Made by a program: the position numbers and the translations under genes. This document shows positions 33,560-40,865 of a DNA stretch of 64,000 nt, one piece after another; position 1 is the stretch's first letter; each line of letters starts with the position of its first letter. Origin of the DNA: an uncultured Oscillospiraceae bacterium (GTDB lineage Bacteria; Bacillota; Clostridia; Oscillospirales; Oscillospiraceae); the NCBI GenBank assembly GCA_944385445.1, contig CALWXF010000001.1, positions 372,001 through 436,000 on the forward strand. The letters run 5' to 3'. The notes beneath the pieces are model-generated. The model was given only the letters and a program-made list of their open reading frames with translations. It searched no databases and was not told the origin of the DNA.

Positions 33560-34147
33560 ATGCGACAAGAACACAAAAAGCTGCTGCGGCTGGTGATTAC
33601 CGCCCTGTTGGTGGCGCTGGTGTTTTGCGGAAGTAAGATTGAAGTTGTGTTGCCTCTGAGCGTGGGAGGCTATTCCCGGTTCCATCTGGGCAACATCATG
33701 TGCGCCCTCAGCGGTATCCTGCTGGGACCCTGGTGGGGCGGACTGGCAGCTGGTCTGGGCTCGGCGCTGTATGACTGCACCAATGTGCTCTACATCACCG
33801 AGGCCCCCATCACCTTTGTCACCAAGGGGCTGTACGGGCTGATTGCCGGAGCGGTGTTTGTGGCGGTGTTCCGCCGCAAGGCCACCTATCCCGCCATGGC
33901 GGTGTCCACCGTGTGTGCGGCGGTGAGCTATATCATCATCTATCTGGCCAAGACCTTCTTCTACAACTCCATGCTGCTGGAGGGAATGAGCGCCTCTGCG
34001 GCATGGGTGGCCACGGTGCTCAAGGTGCCCTCCTCCCTGTTCAACGGCGGTGTAGCTATTGTGCTGGCTCCGCTGCTGGCCTTTGCGGTGCTGCGGGCGC
34101 TGCGCATGGCTCGCCTGGATGAGGCGCTGGATCCATCAAAACAGTAA
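33560..34147 (+). CDS. ECF transporter S component (substrate-binding membrane protein)
   Basis: The 195-residue integral membrane protein has about six helices. Its N-terminal part, including VGGYSRFHLGNIMCALSGIL and LGPWWGGLAAGLGSALYDC, matches S components of energy-coupling-factor vitamin transporters. The later AAWVATVLKVPSSLFNGGVA is also family-like. No ECF ATPase or T component is nearby, so it would use the shared group II module. ATG 33560 follows AGAGGAG; upstream in-frame extension is leader sequence. Divergent arrangement with a MocR/PdxR-type regulator points to a B6 vitamer, but that is inference. It ends in a very strong terminator. Confidence 0.82.
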   Translation: MRQEHKKLLRLVITALLVALVFCGSKIEVVLPLSVGGYSRFHLGNIMCALSGILLGPWWGGLAAGLGSALYDCTNVLYITEAPITFVTKGLYGLIAGAVFVAVFRRKATYPAMAVSTVCAAVSYIIIYLAKTFFYNSMLLEGMSASAAWVATVLKVPSSLFNGGVAIVLAPLLAFAVLRALRMARLDEALDPSKQ

Positions 34148-34151
34148 ACGG

Positions 34152-34189
34152 CACAAAGCCGCCGGGGCGTGGGCCCCGGCGGCTTTGTG
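34152..34189 (+). terminator. Terminator after the ECF S component (copy A of a duplicated hairpin)
   Basis: A perfect 16-bp stem CACAAAGCCGCCGGGG / CCCCGGCGGCTTTGTG, loop CGTGGG, followed by TGTTTTGTTTG. A second version lies at 34358-34391. Confidence 0.85.
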
Positions 34190-34335
34190 TGTTTTGTTTG
34201 AAAGAGAAAAGAGAGAAAGGGAGGATGTTCAATGAAAGCATATTCACTTCTTCCTGACACGCATATCATAGCAAACTCCCGTGGGGGAGTGATGGATAAA
34301 ATACGAATCTTTTGCGAAGAAATTGTGAACAGAAT
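34152..34335 (+). repeat. Imperfect tandem repeat, unit A
   Basis: A unit made of hairpin, GTTTTGTTTG, a GA-rich stretch with GGGAGG, and a small ORF recurs about 203 bp downstream (unit B). The identical core includes GAGAAAAGAGAG, GGGAGGAT and CTTCCTGACAC. The 390-bp gap between the S component and the DacF-like gene consists of these two units. Confidence 0.75.
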
Positions 34336-34456
34336 CAGGGGGTTTCCGATGACACGACAAAACCGCCGGGGCGTGGGGCCCGGCGGTTTTGCGTTTTGTT
34401 TGAGAGAGAAAAGAGAGAGGGAGGATTTTGAAAATGTCTGGTGTCTTTCTTCCTGA
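34232..34456 (+). CDS. Small ORF A, hypothetical (duplicate of small ORF B)
   Basis: The 74-codon ORF starts at ATG 34232, with GGGAGG seven bases upstream. Its first 37 residues (LLPDTHII, then GGVMDKI and EEIVNRI) align codon by codon with the ORF at 34434, despite clear DNA divergence. The remainder reads through the second hairpin and may be non-native, so this copy could have lost its stop. GC content is well below the neighbours. I do not recognise a family; a short amphipathic helix is possible. Confidence 0.35.
   Translation: MKAYSLLPDTHIIANSRGGVMDKIRIFCEEIVNRIRGFPMTRQNRRGVGPGGFAFCLREKREREDFENVWCLSS
34358..34391 (+). terminator. Hairpin copy B with compensatory base change
   Basis: A perfect 13-bp stem CAAAACCGCCGGG / CCCGGCGGTTTTG, followed by CGTTTTGTTTG. 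Compared with copy A, a G-C pair is replaced by an A-T pair, on both arms, so the stem has been conserved while the sequence changed. Confidence 0.75.
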
Positions 34457-34559
34457 CACCATGATAATACCAGACCAGGTTGGGGAAGTGTTGTCTAAAT
34501 TGAAACGAAATTATGAAAAAATCATGAATAGCTGGAATTATCTCCGGCGGCCCTTATAG
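34434..34559 (+). CDS. Small ORF B, hypothetical 41-residue peptide
   Basis: ATG 34434 lies nine bases after GGGAGG. The peptide begins MSGVFLPDTMIIPDQVGEVL and continues with a basic, helix-prone segment. LPDT, II, G, V, K, E, I and N positions match small ORF A in an ungapped alignment after one residue. It overlaps the convergent DacF-like gene by 22 bp. No family recognised; coding status rests on the ribosome site and on protein-level conservation between the two copies. Confidence 0.4.
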   Translation: MSGVFLPDTMIIPDQVGEVLSKLKRNYEKIMNSWNYLRRPL

Positions 34560-35917
34560 CCGCCCCCTCGGCGGGGGCCGGAGTAGCCATACCGACGCCG
34601 ACCACCCCGGCGCATGGGCCGGATGAAGATCAGATACACCACCAGAACCAGGATGAGCGCCACGGCCAGGATGACCAACAGCTTGACCCACCACAGGGCC
34701 CAGGTGTCCGAGATGACCTTCAAGGCGTACTGGAAGTCCGAGCGGGCCACGTCGTCGGTGGCCACCATGTCCAGAGAGCCGTAGTTGATGCCGTTGTAGA
34801 TCAGGGAGACGCTGCCCACCACCTGGCCCTTTTGGATGGGGGCCTCCAGACTTTCCGGCAGTTCCATCTTCAGCTCTGCCTTGGCGGGGTCGTACTCCGG
34901 CACCGTGGCTTCAATGGAGCCCACGGGCTGGACCAATACATGTCCGGTGTCACCGGACAGGGTGACGGGTATCTCCCGGATGACGTTCTCCGAGGTCTCG
35001 CTGAGCAGGGTGGTGCGGGTGAAGTTGTCAAAGGCCCACTCCAGCAACCGGGAGCTCTCGCTGAAGGAGTAGAAGTGCCAGTTTCCGGCGCTGTCCTGGG
35101 CGTACTCCGAGCCCAGCACCACACAGTAGAAAGTGCGGCCCTGTTCGTCGGTGGCGGCGGAGGCCAGACAGCGGCCCGCCTCCTCGGTGTACCCGGTCTT
35201 GATGCCGATGGCCTTGGAGTAGGTCACACCGGCCACATACCAGTTGCTAATGAGGGCGTTGGTGCTGTGGAGAATCCGGGGCTCCGAGACCTTGTTGGTG
35301 GGCTCCAGGGTGTAGGTGGGAGTGGATACGATTTCGCGGAAGATCTCATACTTCATGGCAGCGGCGGCCATAAGGTAGATGTCATAGGCGGTGGTGTAGT
35401 GGTTGGGGTCGTGGAGGCCGTGGGGGTTGGCAAAGTGGGTACCGGTCATGCCCAGTTCCTCAGCGGTCTCATTCATGCGCTCCACAAAGGCCTCTTCCGA
35501 GCCGCACAGGGCTTCGGCCAGGATGTTACAGGCCTCATTGCCCGAGGGCAACAGGTCGCAGTACAGCAGCTGCTCAATGGTGAGCACCTCACCCTCCACA
35601 ATGCCGGCGGTGGAGCTGCCCTCGGGCAGGGTCACCGCCTCCTTGGAGGCTGTCACTTGGGTGTCCAGGGTGAGCTCTCCGGCGTCGATGGCCCGGAGGA
35701 CCACCAGAGTGGTCATGATCTTGGTGACCGAGGCGGGATAGCGTTTTTCATAGGCGTTGTAGTCATACAGCACTTCATTGTGGTCCCCGTCCACCACAAT
35801 GGCGGCGGTGCAATGGGGCTGCGGGTCGTCCAGAGCGAAGGCGGCTGGCAGACACAGGGAAAGGGTGAGGACAAGGGCTGTGGCCAGAGCCGCAGCACGG
35901 CGAATGTATTTTTTCAT
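34538..35917 (-). CDS. D-alanyl-D-alanine carboxypeptidase (DacF/PBP5 family) with unusual basic tail
   Basis: The 459-residue secreted penicillin-binding protein has a signal peptide (residues 1-29, LATALVLTLSLCLPAAFA) and an S11 peptidase domain. Its SxxK is SVTK (63-66), SxN is SGN (125-127) and KTG is at 240-242. A beta-rich C-terminal domain follows to about residue 385. Unusually, the protein ends in a true membrane helix (VKLLVILAVALILVLVVYLI) and an Arg/Gly-rich tail (RRGGRRRYGYSGPRRGGGYK) instead of the usual amphipathic anchor. It trims pentapeptide stems in peptidoglycan, perhaps in sporulation. ATG 35917 follows GGAG; the TTG at 35929 is rejected. Confidence 0.92.
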   Translation of the reverse strand: MKKYIRRAAALATALVLTLSLCLPAAFALDDPQPHCTAAIVVDGDHNEVLYDYNAYEKRYPASVTKIMTTLVVLRAIDAGELTLDTQVTASKEAVTLPEGSSTAGIVEGEVLTIEQLLYCDLLPSGNEACNILAEALCGSEEAFVERMNETAEELGMTGTHFANPHGLHDPNHYTTAYDIYLMAAAAMKYEIFREIVSTPTYTLEPTNKVSEPRILHSTNALISNWYVAGVTYSKAIGIKTGYTEEAGRCLASAATDEQGRTFYCVVLGSEYAQDSAGNWHFYSFSESSRLLEWAFDNFTRTTLLSETSENVIREIPVTLSGDTGHVLVQPVGSIEATVPEYDPAKAELKMELPESLEAPIQKGQVVGSVSLIYNGINYGSLDMVATDDVARSDFQYALKVISDTWALWWVKLLVILAVALILVLVVYLIFIRPMRRGGRRRYGYSGPRRGGGYKGRRR

Positions 35918-36048
35918 AGGATTCTCCAATCATCTATGTTATAATGTGGGGGCAGACGACGGGCCAAGCCCTGCTGCAATACAAATACTATAGCAGAAAT
36001 CGGACGAAAACGCAACCAAAGCCACGGGAAAAAAGAGGGGGGTCCGGC

Positions 36049-36390
36049 ATGAAGTACATAGGCCGTTTCCTTTGCCTGGTGCTGTGCGGGATGCTCCTGA
36101 CCACAGTGTCGGTCTGGCTGATGCGCCAGGGGCGTATCGAGACCCTGGAACTGCGCCCAGGCCCCCAGTCCGGGGTGGAATTTGCCGGCCTGGACCGGGG
36201 CAAAGTGAACATCAATCTGGCCACCCGGGAGCAGCTGGAGGAGTTGCCCGGCATCGGTCCGGCGCTGGCCACAGCCATTATGCGCCACCGGGAGATTCAT
36301 GGCCCCTTTGAATACCCGGAGCACCTCATTGAGGTGCCGGGCATCAGTAAGAAGATGATGGAGACACTGTTGGATTTGATTGCGGTGTAA
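36049..36390 (+). CDS. Helix-hairpin-helix (ComEA-like) protein
   Basis: The 113-residue protein has one N-terminal membrane helix (FLCLVLCGMLLTTVSVWLM) and a C-terminal ComEA-type double helix-hairpin-helix domain. The hallmark NINLATREQLEELPGIGPAL is followed by the second hairpin LIEVPGISKKMMETL. It lacks the SLBB-like domain of full ComEA, so it is only the DNA-binding half. ComEA binds incoming DNA at the membrane in competence, but this shorter form has no demonstrated role. ATG 36049 follows GAGGGGGG. It lies 17 bp before the response regulator gene. Confidence 0.82.
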   Translation: MKYIGRFLCLVLCGMLLTTVSVWLMRQGRIETLELRPGPQSGVEFAGLDRGKVNINLATREQLEELPGIGPALATAIMRHREIHGPFEYPEHLIEVPGISKKMMETLLDLIAV

Positions 36391-36407
36391 TATGGGGAGG
36401 GAATGAC

Positions 36408-37103
36408 ATGCCCAATATACTGGTGGTGGACGACGAGCGTCTGCTGGTGAAAGGTATTAAATTTAACTTGGAAAATGAAGGATATCAGGTGGAGACGGGC
36501 AGCGATGGAGAAGAGGCGGTGGAGCTGGCCCGGACCGGACGGTTTGACCTGATTATTTTGGACCTGATGATGCCGAAAATTGACGGCTTGCAGGCGTGCA
36601 TGAAGATTCGGGAGTTCTCCAACGTGCCCATCATCATGCTCACCGCCAAGGGTGAGGATGCGGACAAGATCATGGGCTTTGAGTGCGGCGCCGACGACTA
36701 TATCACCAAGCCCTTTAACATTTTGGAGGTGAAAGCCCGTATCCGGGCCCTGCTGCGCCGGGCTGGCACCTCCACCCAGCAGAAAAAGCACGCCAATTGC
36801 CTGGTCCACGGGGCCATCACCCTGGATTTGGACCAGCGGGTGGCCCGCCGGGACGGGCATCCTGTGGAGCTCACCGCTAAAGAGTTTGACCTTATGGAGC
36901 TGCTCATGCGCAATCCCGGCCGGGTGTACAGCCGGGAAAATCTGCTGAATGTGGTGTGGGGCTACGAGTATGTGGGAGAATTTCGCACGGTGGACGTGCA
37001 CATCCGCCGTCTGCGGGAGAAGCTGGAGCCCGACCCCGCAAATCCCACCCACATCCTCACCAAGTGGGGTGTGGGCTACTACCTGAGCAGTGAGTGCCCA
37101 TGA
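36408..37103 (+). CDS. OmpR-family response regulator
   Basis: The 231-residue two-component regulator has receiver domain residues 1-120 (VVDDERLLVKGIKF, phospho-acceptor Asp 52 in LDLMMPKIDG, TAKGEDADKIMGF with the conserved Lys near KPFNILEV). The C-terminal winged helix is LTAKEFDLMELLMRNPGRVY through VDVHIRRLREKLE. The sequence resembles WalR/MtrA-type regulators. Its stop overlaps the kinase start (ATGA), so the pair is translationally coupled. Confidence 0.93.
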   Translation: MPNILVVDDERLLVKGIKFNLENEGYQVETGSDGEEAVELARTGRFDLIILDLMMPKIDGLQACMKIREFSNVPIIMLTAKGEDADKIMGFECGADDYITKPFNILEVKARIRALLRRAGTSTQQKKHANCLVHGAITLDLDQRVARRDGHPVELTAKEFDLMELLMRNPGRVYSRENLLNVVWGYEYVGEFRTVDVHIRRLREKLEPDPANPTHILTKWGVGYYLSSECP

Positions 37104-38590
37104 GACAGGTGTTCAAGCAGTGGCGGCAGCGGGCCCGCCGGGAAAATCGGGAGGTCAAGGCGGGGGAGGTCCCCTTTTTCCACAGCCTACAGGGCAAGTA
37201 TGTGGCCACCTATCTGCTGTTGGTGGTGGCCATTGTGCTGGTGCTCAACACCTACCCTTTGATTATGGCCCAGAACATGGTGTTTTCAGCCAAGGAGGCC
37301 TCCTTGAAGCGGCAGGCTCTGGCCATTGGCAGCGCTCTGGCGGTATCTGAGGTGCTCACCGAGGACGGCGTGACCCAGGCCATGGAGCTGCTGGACGACA
37401 TGCAGGGGACCCGGGTGCTGGTCACGGACGAGTCCGGCCTCATCCTCTACGACAGCTCCACCCTGGAAAAACGCACCGGAGACTATGCCATCACCGCCGA
37501 GGTGGTCAAGGCCCTGCGGGGGGAGGATGTGTGCCGGTCCGAGTATCGGCAGGGGGCGTTCCGCACCCGTGTGGCCGTCCCCACGGTGTACCGTGGTGTG
37601 ACTTTGGGGGCGGTGTACCTCTATGAATACGACACCGAGCAGGCGGAGGTGCTGCTGTCCATCCAGTCCACCCTGCGGTACATTTCAATCGTGATCTGTG
37701 TGGTGGCTCTGGTGGCTGCCCTCATTCTATCCAAAGCCCTCACCCGCAATACCTCCCGGCTGCTGGGGGGCATCCGCTCGGTGCGGGAGGGGGAGTACAA
37801 CCACCGCATCGAGGTCAAGGGCAAGGACGAGATGGCCCAGCTGGCCATGGAGTTCAACGAGCTCACCGACCGCTTGCAGACCATCGAGGAGGTGCGGCGG
37901 CGGTTTGTCTCCGACGCCTCCCACGAGCTGAAAACCCCCTTGGCCTCCATCCGGTTGCTGGCCGACTCCATTTTGCAAAACAGCTCGGTGGACATGGAGA
38001 CGGTGCGGGAGTTTGTCTCTGACATCGGGGAGGAGGCTGACCGCCTCACCCGCATCAGCCAGCGTCTGCTGGCCCTCAGCCGCCTGGATGCCAGACTCCA
38101 GCGGGAGCGGGTGCCGGTGGATGTGGGCCAGGTGGTGGAAAAGGTGGGGCACATGCTGCTGCCCCTGGCCCGTTCCGCCCAGGTGGAGCTGCAATATCGG
38201 CTCCAGCCCCACTGTATGGTGCTGGCCACCCAGGACGACCTGTACCAGGTGGCCTTTAATCTGATGGAAAACGCTGTGAAGTACAATCAGCCCGGGGGCT
38301 CTGTCACCGTGGAGGTGGCCCGGGAGGAATATTGGATTACCCTGACGGTGCAGGACACCGGAGTGGGCATCCCGGAGGAGGACCTGCTGCGGGTGTTTGA
38401 CCGCTTCTATCGGGTGGATAAGGCCCGGTCCAGACAGGCGGGGGGCACGGGTCTGGGGCTGTCCATCGCCCGGGACACCGCCCGCCTCCACGGCGGCGAT
38501 ATCATGGCCCAGCGGGGCCCGGACGGGGTGGGGGCCCGGTTCACCGCCCGATTCCCCCGCATTGCAGAGGAAGGGGGCGAGGAACTATGA
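37100..38590 (+). CDS. Sensor histidine kinase partner of the response regulator
   Basis: The 496-residue membrane kinase has a cytoplasmic basic start, TM1 (ATYLLLVVAIVLVLNTYPLI), an extracytoplasmic sensor loop of about 140 residues, TM2 near residue 195, then HAMP and HisKA. The phospho-acceptor is His 275 in SHELKTPLAS. The ATPase domain has NLMENAVKYNQ, DTGVGIPEEDLLRVFDRFYR and GGTGLGLSIARD. ATG 37100 overlaps the regulator's stop; GTG 37094 is less likely. Its own stop overlaps the next gene's ATG. The signal sensed is unknown, but the coupled lipoprotein may modulate it. Confidence 0.93.
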   Translation: MRQVFKQWRQRARRENREVKAGEVPFFHSLQGKYVATYLLLVVAIVLVLNTYPLIMAQNMVFSAKEASLKRQALAIGSALAVSEVLTEDGVTQAMELLDDMQGTRVLVTDESGLILYDSSTLEKRTGDYAITAEVVKALRGEDVCRSEYRQGAFRTRVAVPTVYRGVTLGAVYLYEYDTEQAEVLLSIQSTLRYISIVICVVALVAALILSKALTRNTSRLLGGIRSVREGEYNHRIEVKGKDEMAQLAMEFNELTDRLQTIEEVRRRFVSDASHELKTPLASIRLLADSILQNSSVDMETVREFVSDIGEEADRLTRISQRLLALSRLDARLQRERVPVDVGQVVEKVGHMLLPLARSAQVELQYRLQPHCMVLATQDDLYQVAFNLMENAVKYNQPGGSVTVEVAREEYWITLTVQDTGVGIPEEDLLRVFDRFYRVDKARSRQAGGTGLGLSIARDTARLHGGDIMAQRGPDGVGARFTARFPRIAEEGGEEL

Positions 38591-39498
38591 GAGGGCGCAG
38601 AGTATGGGCGCTGACCCTGGGTTCGGCGCTGCTGGCCTCCCTGATGGGGTGCGGCGGCCACCAGAGCCAGAGCGGCCTGAGCCTGTGGTACACCGCCGAT
38701 CTGGACCACTGGGACAACGCCACCACCGCCCTGGAGTCCGTCCCCTACACCGGGGAGCAGACGGTGCCAGCCCTCATGGAGAAGCTGCTGGAAGGGCCGG
38801 GGGAGGACAGCAAGCTGGTCTCTCCCTTCCCCCAGGGCACCGATTTGCAGCAGTGGCAGCAGGACGGAAAGCGGGTGACCGTGGATCTCTCCTGGCCATA
38901 CGGGGACCTGGTGGGCATTGAGCTGACCATGGCGGACTACTGCATCACCCTCACCCTCACCCAGCTGGAGGGGGTGGAGGAGGTGTGCATCACCGCCAAC
39001 GGCAGCCAGCTGCCCTACCGGGACCGGCAGGTATTCACCGCCGAAGATGTGATGTTTACCGGCACGGAGGAGGAGCCGGTGGAAGTCACCGCTGCCCTCC
39101 ATTTTAAACGAAAGGACAGCCAGGAGCTGGGCTTTGAGTTTCGGGTGTTCCGCCTCATTGAGAGCGACTCGGTGGCCCAGGTGGTGGTGGAAGCCCTCAT
39201 TGCCGGGCCCCAGGACGAGGGACTGGAGCGGATTCTGCCCGGCGACCTCAAGGTGCTCTCCGCCCGTCAGGATGGCAGAGTGTGCTATGTGGACCTGTCC
39301 GGGGTGTTTTTGGAACAGGTTCCCCAGGAGGAGTGGCAGCAGCAGCTGGTCATTGACTCCCTGGTCAACACCCTGTGCAGCCTGGAAAATGTGGAGCAGG
39401 TCCAGATTTTGGTGGAGGGGCAGCCGCTGGAGTGGTACGGCGATATTTTGGTCACTCAGCCCACCCCGTCCAGCCAGCCTTCCCCAGACCCCAGTTGA
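38587..39498 (+). CDS. GerMN-domain lipoprotein coupled to the two-component system
   Basis: The 303-residue protein has a lipoprotein signal peptide with the lipobox SLMGCGG (Cys at about 22) and two GerMN-type repeats (approximately residues 40-140 and 150-285), each with phrases such as VTVDLSWPYGD and VCYVDLSGVFLEQVPQEE. GerMN domains occur in spore germination protein GerM and in the actinobacterial lipoprotein LpqB. The start overlaps the kinase stop by 4 bp, so production is tied to the kinase. By analogy with MtrB-LpqB it may act on kinase signalling outside the membrane; this is inference. Confidence 0.85.
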   Translation: MRGRRVWALTLGSALLASLMGCGGHQSQSGLSLWYTADLDHWDNATTALESVPYTGEQTVPALMEKLLEGPGEDSKLVSPFPQGTDLQQWQQDGKRVTVDLSWPYGDLVGIELTMADYCITLTLTQLEGVEEVCITANGSQLPYRDRQVFTAEDVMFTGTEEEPVEVTAALHFKRKDSQELGFEFRVFRLIESDSVAQVVVEALIAGPQDEGLERILPGDLKVLSARQDGRVCYVDLSGVFLEQVPQEEWQQQLVIDSLVNTLCSLENVEQVQILVEGQPLEWYGDILVTQPTPSSQPSPDPS

Positions 39499-39499
39499 G

Positions 39500-39528
39500 T
39501 TGACAGGGGCACTTCACTATGCTAAAAT
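39500..39528 (+). promoter_or_regulatory. Sigma-A promoter for metY
   Basis: TTGACA, 17-bp spacer, TAAAAT. The implied leader is only about 33 nt, leaving no room for a SAM riboswitch or T-box. Confidence 0.75.
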
Positions 39529-39567
39529 AACAAAGATTACCCCACTGTTTAGAAAGGAAGCGTTCCC

Positions 39568-40842
39568 ATGAAATTTGATACCAGCTGTCTCCACGCCGGA
39601 TATCGGCCCGGAAACGGAGAACCCCGCAACATTCCCATCATCCAGTCCACCACGTTCCGTTATGAGACCAGCGAGGACATGGGAAAGCTGTTTGACCTGC
39701 AGGCCTCCGGGTACTTCTACACCCGGCTGCAAAACCCCACCAGCGACGCCGTGGCCGCCCGCCTGTGCGAGCTGGAGGGTGGCACCGCCGCCATGCTCCT
39801 GTCCTCCGGTCAGGCGGCCTCCTTCTTCTCCGTGTTCAACATCGCCTCTGCCGGGGACCATGTGGTGTCCTCTGCCACCATCTATGGCGGTACTTATAAC
39901 CTGTTTGCGGTGACCATGAAGCGCATGGGCATCGACTTCACCTTTGTGGACCCCGATTGCTCCGAGGAGGAGCTCCAGGCTGCCTTCCGTCCCAACACCA
40001 AGGCGGTGTTCGGCGAGACCATCGCCAACCCCTCTCTGGTGGTGCTGGACATTGAGAAGTTTGCCCGGGTGGCCCACAAAAACGGGGTGCCCCTCATTGT
40101 GGACAATACCTTCGCCACCCCCGCCAACTGCCACCCCTTTGAGTTTGGGGCTGACATTGTCACTCACTCCACCACCAAGTATCTGGACGGCCACGCCAAC
40201 GCCGTGGGCGGCGCCATTGTGGACTCGGGCAACTTCGACTGGGAGGCCCATGCCGATAAGTTCCCCGGCCTTACCACCCCCGACGAGAGCTACCACGGCG
40301 TGGTGTACACCAAGGCCTTCGGCCAGGGCGGCGCCTACATCACCAAGTGCGTGGTGCAGCTGATGCGGGACCTGGGCGCCACCCCCGCCCCCATGAACTC
40401 CTACCTGCTGGGCATGGGCATGGAGACTCTGCCCCTGCGCATGGCCAAGCACTGCGCCAACGCCCAGGGCATTGCCGAGTACCTGTCTAACCACGAGAAG
40501 GTGGAATGGGTGCGCTATGTGGGCCTGCCCGGCGACCCCTACTACGCTCTGGGCCAGAAGTATCTGCCCCACGGCAGCTGCGGCGTGGTCTCCTTTGGCG
40601 TCAAGGGCGGACGGGCCGCCGCCGAGAAGTTTATGGCCGGGCTCAAGCTGTGCTCCATCGCCACCCATGTGGCAGATGCCAAGACCTGCGTGCTCCACCC
40701 CGCCTCCTCCACCCACCGTCAGATGAACGACGAGGAGCTGGTGGCCGCCGGGGTGTCCCCCGACCTGATCCGGCTGTCTGTGGGCATTGAGGACCTAGAC
40801 GACCTCATCGCCGACGTGGAGCAGGCTCTGGCCGGCGTATAA
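39568..40842 (+). CDS. metY: O-acetylhomoserine sulfhydrylase (Cys/Met metabolism PLP enzyme)
   Basis: The 424-residue PLP enzyme of the gamma-family begins FDTSCLHAGYRPGNG and contains YTRLQNPTSDAVAARLCELE, the cofactor-binding SSGQAASFFSVFN and VDNTFATPANCHPFEFGADI. The Schiff-base lysine lies in THSTTKYLDGH (Lys at about 204). Size and sequence fit O-acetylhomoserine aminocarboxypropyltransferase, which makes homocysteine from O-acetylhomoserine and sulfide; methionine gamma-lyase-like activity cannot be excluded. GAAAGGAAG precedes the ATG. A nucleotidyltransferase gene follows 23 bp downstream. Confidence 0.92.
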   Translation: MKFDTSCLHAGYRPGNGEPRNIPIIQSTTFRYETSEDMGKLFDLQASGYFYTRLQNPTSDAVAARLCELEGGTAAMLLSSGQAASFFSVFNIASAGDHVVSSATIYGGTYNLFAVTMKRMGIDFTFVDPDCSEEELQAAFRPNTKAVFGETIANPSLVVLDIEKFARVAHKNGVPLIVDNTFATPANCHPFEFGADIVTHSTTKYLDGHANAVGGAIVDSGNFDWEAHADKFPGLTTPDESYHGVVYTKAFGQGGAYITKCVVQLMRDLGATPAPMNSYLLGMGMETLPLRMAKHCANAQGIAEYLSNHEKVEWVRYVGLPGDPYYALGQKYLPHGSCGVVSFGVKGGRAAAEKFMAGLKLCSIATHVADAKTCVLHPASSTHRQMNDEELVAAGVSPDLIRLSVGIEDLDDLIADVEQALAGV

Positions 40843-40865
40843 GAAGAGAAAGGAACGTGATTCCC

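Larger units (their letters stand above)
34358..34559 (+). repeat. Imperfect tandem repeat, unit B
   Basis: Second copy of the hairpin / GA-rich / ribosome site / small ORF unit described at 34152. Its end runs into the 3' end of the convergent DacF-like gene. Confidence 0.72.

Noticed and set aside
39529..39567. Possible SAM riboswitch or T-box before metY
   Set aside because: The leader from the clear promoter is only about 33 nt and holds no terminator.
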